Numbered from the stretch's first letter, positions 1 through 9,483 are shown. The stretch is DNA of 64,000 bases from Rickettsia tamurae (GCF_000751075.1 NZ_CCMG01000014.1:62001-126000); one strand, 5' to 3'. The notes: generated by a model not told the origin, from the letters alone. A program made the numbers and translations.

Positions 1-1087
1 CTACGGCAACTTTTGCTTCTTCAAGTAAATATTCGGCAAAATCATTACTATTTGCAATAATTTTTCCTGATTTAGTTTTATGCCCAAATATTTTATCGCA
101 TTTAACAAATAAGTAAAATGCCCCTTCCGGCTTATAGCACTCAAAATATTCTACTCTTTTCAAAATTGATAAAGCAAGATCACGCTTTTTTTGAAAATTT
201 AAAGCATTAGGCTTTATATAATCTTGAGGACCGTTTAATGCTTCAATAGCAGCCATTTGACTTATTGAACAAGGGTTTGAAGTACTTTGCGACTGAATAA
301 TAGTCATTGCTTTAATCAAAGCTTTAGAGCCTGTACCGTAGCCTATACGCCAACCCGTCATAGAATAAGCTTTAGATACTCCGTTTACGGTAAATATTCT
401 CTCTTTTAAATCAGGTGCTATTTGGGCTAATGTATAAAATTTAAAATCATCAAAAGTAATATGCTCGTAAATATCATCGGACATTAAGTTTACATGGGGA
501 TATTTTCTTAAAACTTTAGCAATATTTTCTAGTTCTTCAAAATTATAGCTTGCACCTGTCGGGTTACTAGGAGAGTTAATAATAAGCCACTTAGTTTTAT
601 CTGTAATTGAACGTTCTAAAGCTTCTGCACTTAATTTAAAGTTATTTTCAATTCCGCAATTTACAAAAACAGGTGTTCCTGTGCTAAGTGCAACCATATC
701 AGGATACGAAACCCAATAGGGTGTCGGAATAATTACCTCATCCCTTTTGTCTAAAGATGCCATAAACAAATTATATATAACTTGCTTACCGCCGGTGCTT
801 ACTATTATTTCATCAAGTTCGTAATCTATATTATTTTCACGTTTGAATTTGTCTTTTATTGCTTGCTTTAAAAGAGGCATACCCTCAACGTTAGTATATT
901 TAGTAAAGCCATCTTTAATCGCTTTAATCGCCGCTTCCTTAATATTGTCAGGCGTATCAAAATCAGGCTCACCGGCACCGAGTGCGATAATATCAACTCC
1001 CGCTTTTTTAAGTTCAAGAGTTTTTTTAACGACTGCAAGGGTCGGCGATGGCTTTATAGAACTTAGCCTCGTAGAAATAATTGACAT
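1..1087 (-). CDS. aatA: Aspartate aminotransferase (class I PLP aminotransferase), 3' truncated by window edge
   Basis: The reverse strand is open from an ATG at 1087 to the window edge, giving 362 codons of a family usually near 400 residues, so only the C-terminus is missing. The protein begins MSIISTRLSSIKPSPT. It carries the class I aminotransferase landmarks: GAGEPDFDTP near residue 40, SPSNPTGASY in the middle, and the PLP-lysine motif SKAYSMTGWRIG with the lysine near residue 238. The family transfers the amino group between aspartate and 2-oxoglutarate in the cytosol, and related alphaproteobacterial enzymes also accept aromatic or prephenate substrates. It is transcribed away from the rest of the first block, with a family A repeat behind its start. 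The general function is secure; the exact substrate range is not. Confidence 0.93.
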   Translation of the reverse strand, partial: MSIISTRLSSIKPSPTLAVVKKTLELKKAGVDIIALGAGEPDFDTPDNIKEAAIKAIKDGFTKYTNVEGMPLLKQAIKDKFKRENNIDYELDEIIVSTGGKQVIYNLFMASLDKRDEVIIPTPYWVSYPDMVALSTGTPVFVNCGIENNFKLSAEALERSITDKTKWLIINSPSNPTGASYNFEELENIAKVLRKYPHVNLMSDDIYEHITFDDFKFYTLAQIAPDLKERIFTVNGVSKAYSMTGWRIGYGTGSKALIKAMTIIQSQSTSNPCSISQMAAIEALNGPQDYIKPNALNFQKKRDLALSILKRVEYFECYKPEGAFYLFVKCDKIFGHKTKSGKIIANSNDFAEYLLEEAKVAV

Positions 1088-1136
1088 AATTTGAGTCCGT
1101 ATTAATGCATTAGGTGTTGTTGCATGGATACTAGAG

Positions 1137-1230
1137 TCGTCATTGCGAGCAGCCGTAGGCTGCGTGGCAATCTCATCAAATATCCTGAGATTGCTTCGTC
1201 AATTGCTATGCAATTTCCTCGCAATGACGT
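1137..1230. repeat. Family A palindromic element
   Basis: Inverted arms cgtcattgcgag and ctcgcaatgacg enclose inner palindromic pieces (agccgtaggctgcg and attgcttcgtcaattgc). It lies in the divergent intergenic region between aatA and the methyltransferase gene. A short fragment gttgttgcatgg of family B lies just before it at about 1115-1127. The two short ORFs that cross it are not convincing genes. Confidence 0.85.
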
Positions 1231-1370
1231 TTACCCTTTTGAGCCGCACAACAAGCTTTATTTATAAAAGCGATAATACAGCAATTTTAATCGCAATAAA
1301 ATTATTTTATTTAAAAATTTATCAAGATATGCTTTATTATAGTAAGTAATATTAATTTAGTAATTAAACT

Positions 1371-2375
1371 ATGCTCGGTAAAATAAAAGACAAAATCAAA
1401 CATTATTGCTTAACTATAATAAATATACCAAATTTTATTAAGAATAAAATTTTAGAATTTAAGAATTATATAAGTGATTGTAAATATAAATTCTCTCATT
1501 TAGCCGAAACTAATTATCAGCTTGGACTTGATCATTTATATAGAGGTAATTTAAATGATGCATTGCTTAGGTTTAAACTAGTCGATAAATTTTTTAATCC
1601 TAATGATTCTAAAGTATATTATCAACTCGGATGGGTTTATTTTTTAAAAAATAATTACAGACAAGCTATAGAATATTTAGAAAAATCTAATGAAAAATAT
1701 AAAGCTATATTTATAAATTTTTTGAAAAATTATAAGGATATTACTGAAATACCTCAAGAAATTTGGGGAAAATATCGTGATTTAACAGCACAATATTATC
1801 CTACTATTTTTAATAACGATAAAAATATCCATCTTCCGTATAGGTTTGTTAATGAAGCACTTAAGCAGATATCTGATTTACCGGATAATTACTCTATTTT
1901 GGAACTTGGAAGTAATATAGGGCTTGTAGGTTATGAAATACAAAAACGTTTTCCGGAAAGTTTTACTTTAACCGGTGTAGAAATTTCTACTTTAATGAAT
2001 GATTTACAAGAAACATATTATCCGAACACTAAAATTTACGATCAAATATATAATATTGCTATAGATGAATTTTTAAAACAAAACACTAATAAATTTGATA
2101 TTATTTTTAGTTTTTGCGGATTATCGTTTACTAACAATTTAATAGAATATTTTAATTTAATATACTCATCTCTTAGTAAACAAGGGTATTTTGCCCTTTG
2201 TTTACCGAATGCGGCGAAGACACAATTTTCAGTAAAACGTAAAGAATTTATTTTTAACTTGAATGAAATAAATAATATTTTGCAAAAAAATAATTTTACT
2301 ATATTAACTTCGGAAGAAATAATACTAGCGGAAAACAATAAATATAGTACTATTGTTTGTAAGAAAACAGCATAA
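1371..2375 (+). CDS. TPR-containing SAM-dependent methyltransferase-like protein
   Basis: 334 residues starting [13 protein letters not shown]. Residues about 50-115 look like tetratricopeptide helices ([20 protein letters not shown], then [20 protein letters not shown]). A Rossmann-type class I methyltransferase fold follows, with the glycine-rich motif I as [14 protein letters not shown] near residue 175 and a later motif [11 protein letters not shown]. The family pairing suggests a methyltransferase that docks to a partner through TPRs; the substrate is unknown. mlaA starts 4 bases after its stop, so the two are probably cotranscribed. There is no signal peptide, so it is cytosolic. The fold is well supported and the function is not. 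Confidence 0.72.
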   Translation: MLGKIKDKIKHYCLTIINIPNFIKNKILEFKNYISDCKYKFSHLAETNYQLGLDHLYRGNLNDALLRFKLVDKFFNPNDSKVYYQLGWVYFLKNNYRQAIEYLEKSNEKYKAIFINFLKNYKDITEIPQEIWGKYRDLTAQYYPTIFNNDKNIHLPYRFVNEALKQISDLPDNYSILELGSNIGLVGYEIQKRFPESFTLTGVEISTLMNDLQETYYPNTKIYDQIYNIAIDEFLKQNTNKFDIIFSFCGLSFTNNLIEYFNLIYSSLSKQGYFALCLPNAAKTQFSVKRKEFIFNLNEINNILQKNNFTILTSEEIILAENNKYSTIVCKKTA

Positions 2376-2379
2376 ATCA

Positions 2380-3135
2380 ATGAGAATATTAATTATATTA
2401 TCCATTATTTTATGTTCATTATCGATAAGAGCTGATCTTGAATATGTTGATAATGACATATATAACTACAATGGTGGAAGAAATGAAAACGGTTGCTTGG
2501 AAGTTTATGATCCATACGAAAAATTTAACCGTAAAGTGTTTGCATTTAATTCTGTGTTAGATTATATAATATTGCGTCCTTTAGCGATAGGTTATAAAAA
2601 CATCACGAATGATTACGTAAAAGCACGTGTTAATAGTTTCGTCAGTAATGTCGATACACCGCTTACGGCGGTAAATTACGGGCTTCAGTTAAATTACGAT
2701 AAAACTATGAAAAGCGTTTGGCGGTTTCTCATTAACACGACGCTTGGCATAGGCGGTTTATTTGACGTAGCAGGTAAAGTAGGTTTGCCGTCTGATCGTC
2801 AAACTTTCGGTAGTACCCTCGCACATTATGGGGTTGCCCCAGGTCCTTATTTAGTATTGCCGATAATTGGTAGTACTAACGCAAGAGACATGACGGATTC
2901 GGTAATTACTAATTATGCTCTTAATCCATTAATGTACTACACTCATAATGATTTTGACTTAGGAGTACTGGCAGTTAGTAAAATAAACGATCGATATGTT
3001 GTGTTACCGTTTAGTGATTATGTGATGAAGAATTCTACCGATCCTTATGTGGCTATTAGATCAGCATTACATCGTGCTCGTGAAGCATCGGTTCAATATC
3101 CTGAAAATTTTAAATGTCCTAAACCCAAGAATTAA
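2380..3135 (+). CDS. mlaA: MlaA/VacJ family outer-membrane phospholipid-asymmetry protein
   Basis: 251 residues from the ATG at 2380. A TTG-started frame extends upstream but overlaps the previous gene, and the ATG places a clean signal sequence (MRILIILSIILCSLSIRA) at the N-terminus. The mature part carries the family hallmark YDPYEKFNRKVFAFN, followed by NTTLGIGGLFDVAGKVGL and APGPYLVLPIIG. MlaA sits in the outer membrane and removes phospholipids from the outer leaflet, passing them to MlaC. mlaC follows after 19 bases, and mlaE-mlaF lie 3.3 kb downstream. A canonical lipobox is not obvious, so lipidation is uncertain. Confidence 0.9.
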   Translation: MRILIILSIILCSLSIRADLEYVDNDIYNYNGGRNENGCLEVYDPYEKFNRKVFAFNSVLDYIILRPLAIGYKNITNDYVKARVNSFVSNVDTPLTAVNYGLQLNYDKTMKSVWRFLINTTLGIGGLFDVAGKVGLPSDRQTFGSTLAHYGVAPGPYLVLPIIGSTNARDMTDSVITNYALNPLMYYTHNDFDLGVLAVSKINDRYVVLPFSDYVMKNSTDPYVAIRSALHRAREASVQYPENFKCPKPKN

Positions 3136-3154
3136 TTAAATTAAAGAGGATTAT

Positions 3155-3754
3155 ATGCAAAAAATTATTACAGGTTTATTTCTATTAGTTATAACGTTTT
3201 CCGCTTATTCTAATGAAAAAGTGCCTGCCGGTTTGAACAGTTACGTTACTAATTTAGTAAATGAAGCTTCTAGTATATTAAACGATAGTAAGCTATCTGA
3301 GCGAGTAAAAATTGCTAAAGCACGTGAGTTAATGTCTCAGAACCTAGATTTTGATTGGATGGCTAAATATACATTAGGCAGAAATGGGATAAAAACTTTA
3401 TCAGGTGGGCAGGTTCAGGAATTCATCAAAGTTTACTCTAAATATGTTACTAAATCTTATACTGATTTAATAAAAGATTATAAAGGTGAACAGCCTAAAA
3501 TAGTAGGAGTTCGTCCTTTAAGCTCGACCGATTTTATGGTTGCTATGAATATCATTAGTAATAAAGAGCAAGACCCTATTAAAGTAGAATATCTTGTACG
3601 TGAAATGAAAGGAAACGGAAAAGACGTTTTTAAAGTTTCTGATATAATTACGGAAGGTGTAAGTCTTATTGGAGCTCAACAAGACGAGTTTACTGATACT
3701 TTAAAAAATCAAGGTTTTGAGGCACTAATACAAAAATTAGAAAGTCGTTCTTAA
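3155..3754 (+). CDS. mlaC: MlaC/Ttg2D family periplasmic phospholipid-binding protein
   Basis: 199 residues with a signal peptide (MQKIITGLFLLVITFSAYS), then a soluble domain typical of the toluene-tolerance Ttg2D/MlaC family: FDWMAKYTLG, a region resembling EFIKVYSKYVTKSY, and IKVEYLVREM. In characterised systems MlaC ferries phospholipids across the periplasm between the outer-membrane MlaA and the inner-membrane MlaFEDB ABC complex. An AGAGG-like ribosome binding site precedes the start. The direct link to mlaA supports the call. The MCE-domain subunit MlaD is not in this window. Confidence 0.88.
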   Translation: MQKIITGLFLLVITFSAYSNEKVPAGLNSYVTNLVNEASSILNDSKLSERVKIAKARELMSQNLDFDWMAKYTLGRNGIKTLSGGQVQEFIKVYSKYVTKSYTDLIKDYKGEQPKIVGVRPLSSTDFMVAMNIISNKEQDPIKVEYLVREMKGNGKDVFKVSDIITEGVSLIGAQQDEFTDTLKNQGFEALIQKLESRS

Positions 3755-3778
3755 GCTTATTTCACTGTCATCTTAAAT

Positions 3779-3980
3779 CGTCATTGCGAGGAAAATTTGG
3801 CGTTGTTGCATGGTTCGAAAAACCCACTCGGTGTCATGCTGTGGCTTGACCACGGTATCCAGAAAAACAATAAAAAATACTAATAATATTAGTATTTTTA
3901 ACTGGATCCCGCGAACAAGTCGCGGGATGACAGAGGTGAAGCGAGCCATGCAACAATGCCTTCAGTCGCTCGCAATGACG
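3779..3980. repeat. Triple-nested palindromic element (C inside B inside A)
   Basis: Outer family A arms lie at 3779-3790 and 3969-3980. Inside them a complete family B pair (gttgttgcatgg ... ccatgcaacaat) spans 3799-3960. Inside that a family C element spans 3832-3932, from tgtcat to atgaca. A reverse-complement near copy of the inner B+C unit occurs at 35752-35915. The element lies between mlaC and the broken prs; the ORF at 3810-4025 is only repeat sequence. Confidence 0.88.
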
Positions 3981-4002
3981 TTAAACAACATAAATCACTC
4001 AC

Positions 4003-5020
4003 ATGAAAATCTTAGCAGGCAGTAGTAATAAGTTACTCGCATCTCGTTTAGCTATAGCATTAAATGTTAAATATATTGAGCCGAGAATTACCTATTTCAA
4101 TGATTCCGAAATAAAAGTAGAAATTCAAGAATCGTTTCATAATGAAGATGTAATCATAGTACAATCCACATCAAAACCCGTTAATGATCGTTTAATTGAG
4201 CTGTTCTTGCTAGTAGATGCAGCAAAAAAAGCGGGAGCAAATCGAATAATTTTAGTAATGCCTTATTTCGGTTATGCAAGGTAAGATAATATAAATTTTC
4301 AAAATATAATTCCTGCTAAGTTAATAGCAGATTTTTTAGAGAAGCTCGGAGTAAACCATATAATTACTATTGATTTACATTCCGATAAAATAGAGAAATT
4401 TTTTAATATTCCTGTTTCTAATCTTGAACCTATAAATTTATATATCCCGTTTTTAAGAACTTATAGCAATTTCGTTATAGTTGCACCTGATAAAGGAAGT
4501 ATCAATCGAGTTCAAAAAATTAGTAATTTACTAAATATAGATTCAGCTTATATAAACAAAGAAAGGGATATAAATAATAATTGCGAGATGATATCAATAA
4601 CAGGTAATGTAGAGGGCAAAAATTGCATATTAATTGATGATATTTATAGATAGCGGTGAAACAATAGTAAAAGCAGCGAGATTTTTAAAAGAACATTCGG
4701 CTTTATCGGTTAGTGCTTTTATAACTCATGCAGTGCTTTCTGCCGGTTCTAAAAATTCGGTAATAGACCTCTTGGAGAACGAAGCTAATAGAGAGGAATT
4801 TGTAGGAAACACGGAACGCAGCACCGCAGCGTACACTTTAGTACGTGAGGATGCGAGTACCGGATTGACGTACAAATTACCTTTAGAAGCAAGTTATGCA
4901 AGAGGTCTAATAGACAATATTTTTATCACGGATACTATAGAAACAAGTGACTTATCTACAAAATTTCATATAATACCTGTGTTGCCTATCATCGTAAAAG
5001 AGTTAAGAAATATATTATGA
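4003..5020 (+). pseudogene. prs: Broken ribose-phosphate pyrophosphokinase (PRPP synthetase)
   Basis: The conceptual product is recognisable as PRPP synthetase: MKILAGSSNKLLASRLA at the start, FNDSEIKVEIQESFHNEDV, then PYFGYAR. The next codon, expected to be Gln (family motif YARQD), is a TAA at 4282-4284. The frame then continues through ITIDLHSDKIEKFFNIPV to LIDDI. There an extra T in 4643-4645 shifts the frame and [11 protein letters not shown] resumes in another phase. An RPE-1 insert is read through at about 4782-4889. A nonsense and a frameshift change together argue for loss of PRPP synthesis rather than sequencing error. Its last bases overlap the alr start. Confidence 0.9.
4782..4889 (+). 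repeat. RPE-1 protein-coding palindromic element in prs remnant
   Basis: The translated signature [19 protein letters not shown] followed by [16 protein letters not shown] is the one shared by the RPE-1 copies in era (37520-37633) and, on the other strand, upstream of hflK (41851-41972). It keeps an open reading frame in the prs remnant although prs is broken elsewhere. Confidence 0.88.
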
Positions 5021-6081
5021 GTTTATGTACTCTAGAAATAAATCTATCTGCAATAAAAAATAATTACCTTTTATTACAAGATATTTGCAAAACCTCATTA
5101 GTCGGTGCTGCCGTTAAAGCTAACGGTTACGGTCTTGGAGCAGTACAAATTTCTAAAGCTTTAATAGAAGAAAATTGTAGGCATTTTTTTTTAGCCTCAA
5201 GTGAAGAGGGAGTGAATTTACGCAAAGCTTTAGGAGTAGATGTTAATATTTTAGTGCTTAACGGCGTTTTTGAACATGATGCTTTAGAGCTGATAGAATA
5301 TAATTTAACACCTGTTCTAAATAACTTAAAACAAATAGAAATTTGGCAAAAATTTAGTAATTTGAAAAACCGATTATTGCCTTGTTATTTACATTTTAAC
5401 ACAGGGATTAATCGCCTTGGATTAACTTATGATGAAATAGAGCAGTTAATTAATAATCGTGATTTATTAAAAGGGCTAGATTTACAATATATTATAAGCC
5501 ATCTAGCTATATCCGAGGAAATAGATAATCCTTATAATCTAGAACAATTAAACAGATTTAAAGCTTATTTACGATATTTTCCAAACGTCAAAGCAAGCCT
5601 TGCTAATTCCGGCGGCATATTTTTAGGACAGGATTACCATTTTGATTTAGCAAGACCGGGGGCAGCCTTATACGGTCTTAACCCTGTAATGAAAAATCCT
5701 GTAAACTTAAAAGCTCCTATAATCCACTTACAGAATTTGACACTAGATAGCCATATCGGTTATAATATGACTTTTACAACTAAGCGTGATAGTGTCATTG
5801 CAACGTTACCGCTTGGTTATGCCGACGGGTATAGCTGTAACTTTAGTAATCAAGGCGAGGTGTTTATTAACGGTTGCAGCGTTCCTATAGTAGGGCGAAT
5901 ATCGATGGATTTGATAAATATCGATGTTACCGATCTACCACCGTCCGATATTTTTTTAGGGCAGGAAGCGGAAATTATCGGAAATCATTGCACGCCCGAT
6001 AAAATAGCGAGTATTATAGGTACTATCGGGTATGAGGTATTAACTAGTCTCGGTAATAGATATAAGAGAATTTATAAGTAA
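5017..6081 (+). CDS. alr: Alanine racemase
   Basis: 354 residues, the normal length of the family. The PLP-binding lysine is in [13 protein letters not shown] (Lys34), and the second catalytic base is the tyrosine of HIGYNMTF (Tyr249). ARPGAALYG and the C-terminal [12 protein letters not shown] are also family landmarks. The enzyme interconverts L- and D-alanine for peptidoglycan in the cytosol. The ATG overlaps the end of the prs remnant by 4 bases (ATGA arrangement), so its translation was once coupled to prs. All expected catalytic residues are present, so it should be active. Confidence 0.95.
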   Translation: MSLCTLEINLSAIKNNYLLLQDICKTSLVGAAVKANGYGLGAVQISKALIEENCRHFFLASSEEGVNLRKALGVDVNILVLNGVFEHDALELIEYNLTPVLNNLKQIEIWQKFSNLKNRLLPCYLHFNTGINRLGLTYDEIEQLINNRDLLKGLDLQYIISHLAISEEIDNPYNLEQLNRFKAYLRYFPNVKASLANSGGIFLGQDYHFDLARPGAALYGLNPVMKNPVNLKAPIIHLQNLTLDSHIGYNMTFTTKRDSVIATLPLGYADGYSCNFSNQGEVFINGCSVPIVGRISMDLINIDVTDLPPSDIFLGQEAEIIGNHCTPDKIASIIGTIGYEVLTSLGNRYKRIYK

Positions 6082-6083
6082 GC

Positions 6084-6368
6084 GTCATGAGCTACGGAAA
6101 TTACGAAATAATTGACGAAGCAATCTCAGGAATTTGTTATTATTTCATGAGATTGACACGCAGCCTATGGCTGCGGCTTTGTTGCATGGATCGTTTTATG
6201 TCATTCCCGCGTAGGCGGAAAAACTTGTTTTTATATGTTTATTTTATCAAATATGTAACTTCTATATCAATATTTGAAGTTATTTTTCTGGATCCCCGCC
6301 TATGCGGGGATGACATCGAGTAGGTTTTTCGATCCATGCAACAACGCCTACGGCTGCTCGCAATGACG
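6084..6368. repeat. Triple-nested palindromic element filling the alr-mlaE gap
   Basis: Outer family A arms (cgtcatgagct at 6084, ctcgcaatgacg ending 6368) enclose a family B pair (about 6178-6348), which encloses a family C element (6199-6315). The inner C loop contains a unique AT-rich stretch with its own aacttctatatc / gatatagaagtt-like symmetry. A reverse-complement relative of this B+C unit lies at 62588-62776, between rpoB and rpoC. The whole 325-base intergenic region is explained by this element. Confidence 0.85.
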
Positions 6369-6406
6369 ATTTAGATAATAATTATAAAACAAAAAAATAT
6401 ACACAA

Positions 6407-7186
6407 ATGTTATTAAATATAGCTAATTCGGTCGGTAAACGTACTATAAAGTTTGCACAAAGTGTAGGCAGTTTTTCTCTATTTAGCTTTGCTGCCGTTA
6501 GCAGTATCATAAGACCGCCTTTATATTTGAGTTTAATCATCAGACAATTATTATTTATCGGGTTTCACTCGCTTCCGGTTGTTGCGATGACAACTTTCTT
6601 CTCAGGGGCGGTACTTGCATTACAGAGCTATACTGGTTTTTCCCGTTTCTCAGCTGAAAGTTCCATTGCAACGGTAGTAGTATTGTCGCTGACTAGAGAG
6701 CTTGGACCTGTCTTAGCCGGACTAATGGTAGCGGGAAGAGTCGGGGCATCAATCGCCTCCGAAATAGCAACAATGAGAGTAACAGAGCAGGTAGATGCTT
6801 TATATACTTTATCTACCGATCCTATTAAATATTTAGTTTTTCCAAGAGTAATAGCAGCTATTATTACAATGCCTTTTCTTGTTTTAATCGGGGATATAAT
6901 TGGTGTTATGGGCGGTTATTTGGTAGGGGTATATAAACTTGATTTTAATAGTGCAGCTTATTTAACCAGTACTTTTCAGTATTTGGAGCCGATTGACGTA
7001 ATTTCCGGTCTTGTTAAAGCGGGAGTTTTTGGATTTATTATTTCTATAATAAGTTGCTATAGCGGCTATTATTCAGGTAAAGGGGCTAAGGGAGTTGGAA
7101 GAGCTACTACCTCGGCAGTAGTAAATTCTTCTATCCTTATCTTAATCAGTAATTATTTAATAACCGAATTATTTTTTAAAGTATAA
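6407..7186 (+). CDS. mlaE: ABC transporter permease, MlaE family
   Basis: 259 residues with about five or six hydrophobic segments. The MlaE/YrbE family core is clear: FFSGAVLALQSYTGF, then LTRELGPVLAGLMVAGRVGASIASEIATMRVTEQ, and a C-terminal GVGRATTSAVV. In the Mla system this inner-membrane subunit forms the lipid path between periplasm and bilayer. The MlaF ATPase starts 2 bases after its stop. Together with mlaA and mlaC upstream, it supports a conserved outer-membrane lipid-homeostasis pathway. Confidence 0.93.
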   Translation: MLLNIANSVGKRTIKFAQSVGSFSLFSFAAVSSIIRPPLYLSLIIRQLLFIGFHSLPVVAMTTFFSGAVLALQSYTGFSRFSAESSIATVVVLSLTRELGPVLAGLMVAGRVGASIASEIATMRVTEQVDALYTLSTDPIKYLVFPRVIAAIITMPFLVLIGDIIGVMGGYLVGVYKLDFNSAAYLTSTFQYLEPIDVISGLVKAGVFGFIISIISCYSGYYSGKGAKGVGRATTSAVVNSSILILISNYLITELFFKV

Positions 7187-7188
7187 AT

Positions 7189-7947
7189 ATGAGTGAAAAA
7201 GAAGAATTTAAAATTAAAATTCGGTCATTATATAAATCATTTGCTAATCATAAGGTGTTAGACGGAATAAATTTGGATGTAAAAAAGGGCAGTTCATTAG
7301 TTATTTTAGGTGGTTCCGGTAGCGGTAAATCCGTTCTAATTAAAAATATAGTAGGACTGATTAAACCTGATAAAGGTAAAATTTTTATTGATAATGTAGA
7401 AATCCAAGATATCTCAAGTAAACAAAAATTTGAGATTATGGACGGTATAGGTTTTTTATTCCAAGGTGGAGCATTATTTGACTCCTTAAATATACGTGAT
7501 AATATTACTTTTGAGACTAAAAAATTATCTAAGAAGGAAAAAAACGACCTTGCCGGTGCAAAGCTTAATTCTGTCGGTTTGTCCCCTAGAATACTCGATC
7601 TTTACCCTTCCGAATTATCGGGAGGAATGCGAAAAAGAGTAGCCCTTGCTAGGGCTATTTGTAGTACACCGTCGATTTTATTCCTTGATGAACCGACCAC
7701 AGGGCTTGATCCTATAATGGCAAATGTTATCAACGAATTAATTATAAAAATCCAAGAAGAGTTAGGGGCAACTACGATTACTATAACTCATGATATGATT
7801 AGTGCCGAAAAAATAGCTAAAGAAGTAGCTATGATTTATCAAGGAAAAATTAAATGGTACGGTAGTAAAGATGAAATGCGTAATAGTGATAATCCTTATT
7901 TAAAACAATTTATAAATGGATTAACTACCGGTCCTATAGAGGTATAA
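7189..7947 (+). CDS. mlaF: ABC transporter ATPase, MlaF family
   Basis: 252 residues with all ABC ATPase motifs: Walker A GGSGSGKS near residue 42, the signature LSGGMRKR near 143, Walker B ILFLDEPT near 164, and the switch histidine in ITITHDM. The Q-loop [13 protein letters not shown] is typical of MlaF/Ttg2A. It powers phospholipid movement by the MlaE permease from the cytosolic face. It is tightly packed between mlaE and a small membrane-protein gene that begins one base after its stop. Confidence 0.94.
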   Translation: MSEKEEFKIKIRSLYKSFANHKVLDGINLDVKKGSSLVILGGSGSGKSVLIKNIVGLIKPDKGKIFIDNVEIQDISSKQKFEIMDGIGFLFQGGALFDSLNIRDNITFETKKLSKKEKNDLAGAKLNSVGLSPRILDLYPSELSGGMRKRVALARAICSTPSILFLDEPTTGLDPIMANVINELIIKIQEELGATTITITHDMISAEKIAKEVAMIYQGKIKWYGSKDEMRNSDNPYLKQFINGLTTGPIEV

Positions 7948-7948
7948 A

Positions 7949-8197
7949 ATGTTTAAGAACTTATTATGTATAGTAATATTTCTAGGTACAAACCTAAATG
8001 TTTATGCTATAAATTCTAGCTCTTATACGACAGACGATATAATAAAAATAGTAATTATTCTTGGAATAGTTATTTTAATTTTTAGTCCTGCAAAATTCCG
8101 TATAATCGTTATCGGTACTATGTTAGGCTTGGCTTGTGCCTATTTTACATATAAATATATCATACCTATCTTTATTTCTTCACTAAATGGACCATAA
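7949..8197 (+). CDS. Small predicted membrane protein in the mla operon
   Basis: 82 residues: an N-terminal hydrophobic leader ([20 protein letters not shown]), a hydrophobic segment at about 34-46 ([12 protein letters not shown]), and another at about 51-75. No known domain is recognised. It starts 1 base after the mlaF stop, so it is almost certainly part of the same transcript and may be an accessory of the lipid transporter. That functional link is inference from position only. Confidence 0.65.
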   Translation: MFKNLLCIVIFLGTNLNVYAINSSSYTTDDIIKIVIILGIVILIFSPAKFRIIVIGTMLGLACAYFTYKYIIPIFISSLNGP

Positions 8198-8275
8198 TTA
8201 TCTCTTGACACTAGGGGAGTATTACTTTATATTTTTTATCTATTGTATATTTATAAGTTTTAAGGTATTTAGCTT

Positions 8276-8569
8276 ATGTCTCGTAAGTGCGAACTCACAG
8301 GTGTGGGTGTTTTATACGGCAATAACGTATCACATTCTCAACGTAAAACTAGAAGACGTTTTGAGCCTAATTTAAGGTCAGTTAAGTTTACAAGTGATAT
8401 AACAGCCGGGGAATATAGATTATCGGTTAATGCTAGATGTATTAGTTCAGTGGAAAAAGCTGGCGGTTTTGATGCATATATTCTAAAAGCCGATGATAAT
8501 GTTTTATCAAGTAACGCTAGAGCTATTAAGAAAAAAATAATTCAGACTAAAACGGCAAAATCATTATGA
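8276..8569 (+). CDS. rpmB: 50S ribosomal protein L28
   Basis: 97 residues, typical for alphaproteobacteria, starting MSRKCELTGVGVLYGNNVSHSQ followed by RRRFEPNL, the L28 signature. The start overlaps nothing. The rpmE start overlaps its stop by 4 bases (ATGA), so the pair is translationally coupled. The gene is housekeeping and shows nothing abnormal. Confidence 0.96.
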   Translation: MSRKCELTGVGVLYGNNVSHSQRKTRRRFEPNLRSVKFTSDITAGEYRLSVNARCISSVEKAGGFDAYILKADDNVLSSNARAIKKKIIQTKTAKSL

Positions 8570-8802
8570 AAAGCGGTATACATCCAGAATATAAAAAGTT
8601 TTTGATTAAAGTAGGAAGCGATGTTTTTGAAACAATGTCTACTCATCCTACAGGTGAAATTTTAATGGATGTTGATTTTAGAAAGCATCCGGCATGGAAT
8701 AAAGATTCCGGAAATGTAGTAAATCAATCGAACAAAAGTGTTAGTGATTTCAATAAAAGATTCTCAGGTCTTTCTTTCGGTAGTAAGAAAGAAGCTAGCT
8801 AG
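8566..8802 (+). CDS. rpmE: 50S ribosomal protein L31
   Basis: 78 residues with the L31 pattern MKSGIHPEYKKFLIKV, FETMSTHPTGEILMDVDF and KHPAWNK. The CxxC zinc ligands of one L31 class are absent, so this is a zinc-independent form. It is coupled to rpmB by the ATGA overlap. Confidence 0.93.
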   Translation: MKSGIHPEYKKFLIKVGSDVFETMSTHPTGEILMDVDFRKHPAWNKDSGNVVNQSNKSVSDFNKRFSGLSFGSKKEAS

Positions 8803-8825
8803 GCTTTGTTTGTGGATAACAAATC

Positions 8826-8956
8826 ATCATTGCGAGAAAATTGCATAGCAATTGACGAAGCAATCCAGTAAAAAATTCTGTAAATCAGAATTTTTTTATT
8901 ATTTTTTCTGGATTGCCGTGTGGTCTACGGCTACTCGGTATCTACGCAAGAATGAC
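8826..8956. repeat. Family A palindromic element downstream of rpmE
   Basis: It begins atcattgcgag and ends in a degraded gcaagaatgac. The centre is an AT-rich hairpin (aaaattctg / cagaatttt) bounded by aatccag and ctggatt. The same central hairpin recurs at 9245-9275, 11365-11390 and 55205-55230. Confidence 0.78.
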
Positions 8957-9026
8957 ACTAACAATATTCACATAGTATTGGATTAAGTCAAAATATAACA
9001 CAGGTAAATCGTCAATTCTCAATTAT

Positions 9027-9103
<77 letters not shown>

Positions 9104-9172
9104 TATTTTTTTAATGTCATTCTAGCTCACTTATAGCGTTATTGAAGTCTGCTGATGCCATTCTCTAACTCA

Positions 9173-9431
9173 GTGTTGTTGCATGGTTTGGTTTTCCTGT
9201 TATTGCGAGAAGAATTACGTAGTAATTCGACGAAGCAATTTAGTCAAAAATTCTGATTTACAGAATTTTTTTTATTATTTTGCTGGATTGCCACACTCCT
9301 CCACACTCCTTTTAGTCGCTCGTAAGGCATTGTTGCGTGGACCGGTAAAACCCACTGTGTCATCCCGTGGTCAAGCCACGGGGTGACAGAGGTGAAATTG
9401 AACCACGCAACAATGCCCGCTCGCAATGACG
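9173..9431. repeat. Composite A/B/C palindromic repeats between tRNA-fMet and engB
   Basis: The 380-base gap holds a left family B arm (gttgttgcatgg, 9174), a family A element starting near 9200 with the central attctg/cagaat hairpin, and within its right half a small B+C unit (attgttgcgtgg at about 9330 to accacgcaacaat at about 9415, with C arms tgtcatccc and ggtgaca). It ends ctcgcaatgac at 9431. No gene is seen. Confidence 0.8.
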
Positions 9432-9483
9432 ACTCGGTATTCACGCGGGCAATGCCTAATTACATCCAATACGAAAGCAAATT

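Noticed and set aside
843-1349. Two short forward ORFs (83 and 68 codons)
   Set aside because: The first is antisense to aatA and the second runs through a family A repeat; neither looks like a protein family.
3810-4025. 71-codon ORF before prs
   Set aside because: It is made of nested B, C and A palindromic repeats; a similar peptide appears wherever these repeats are read.
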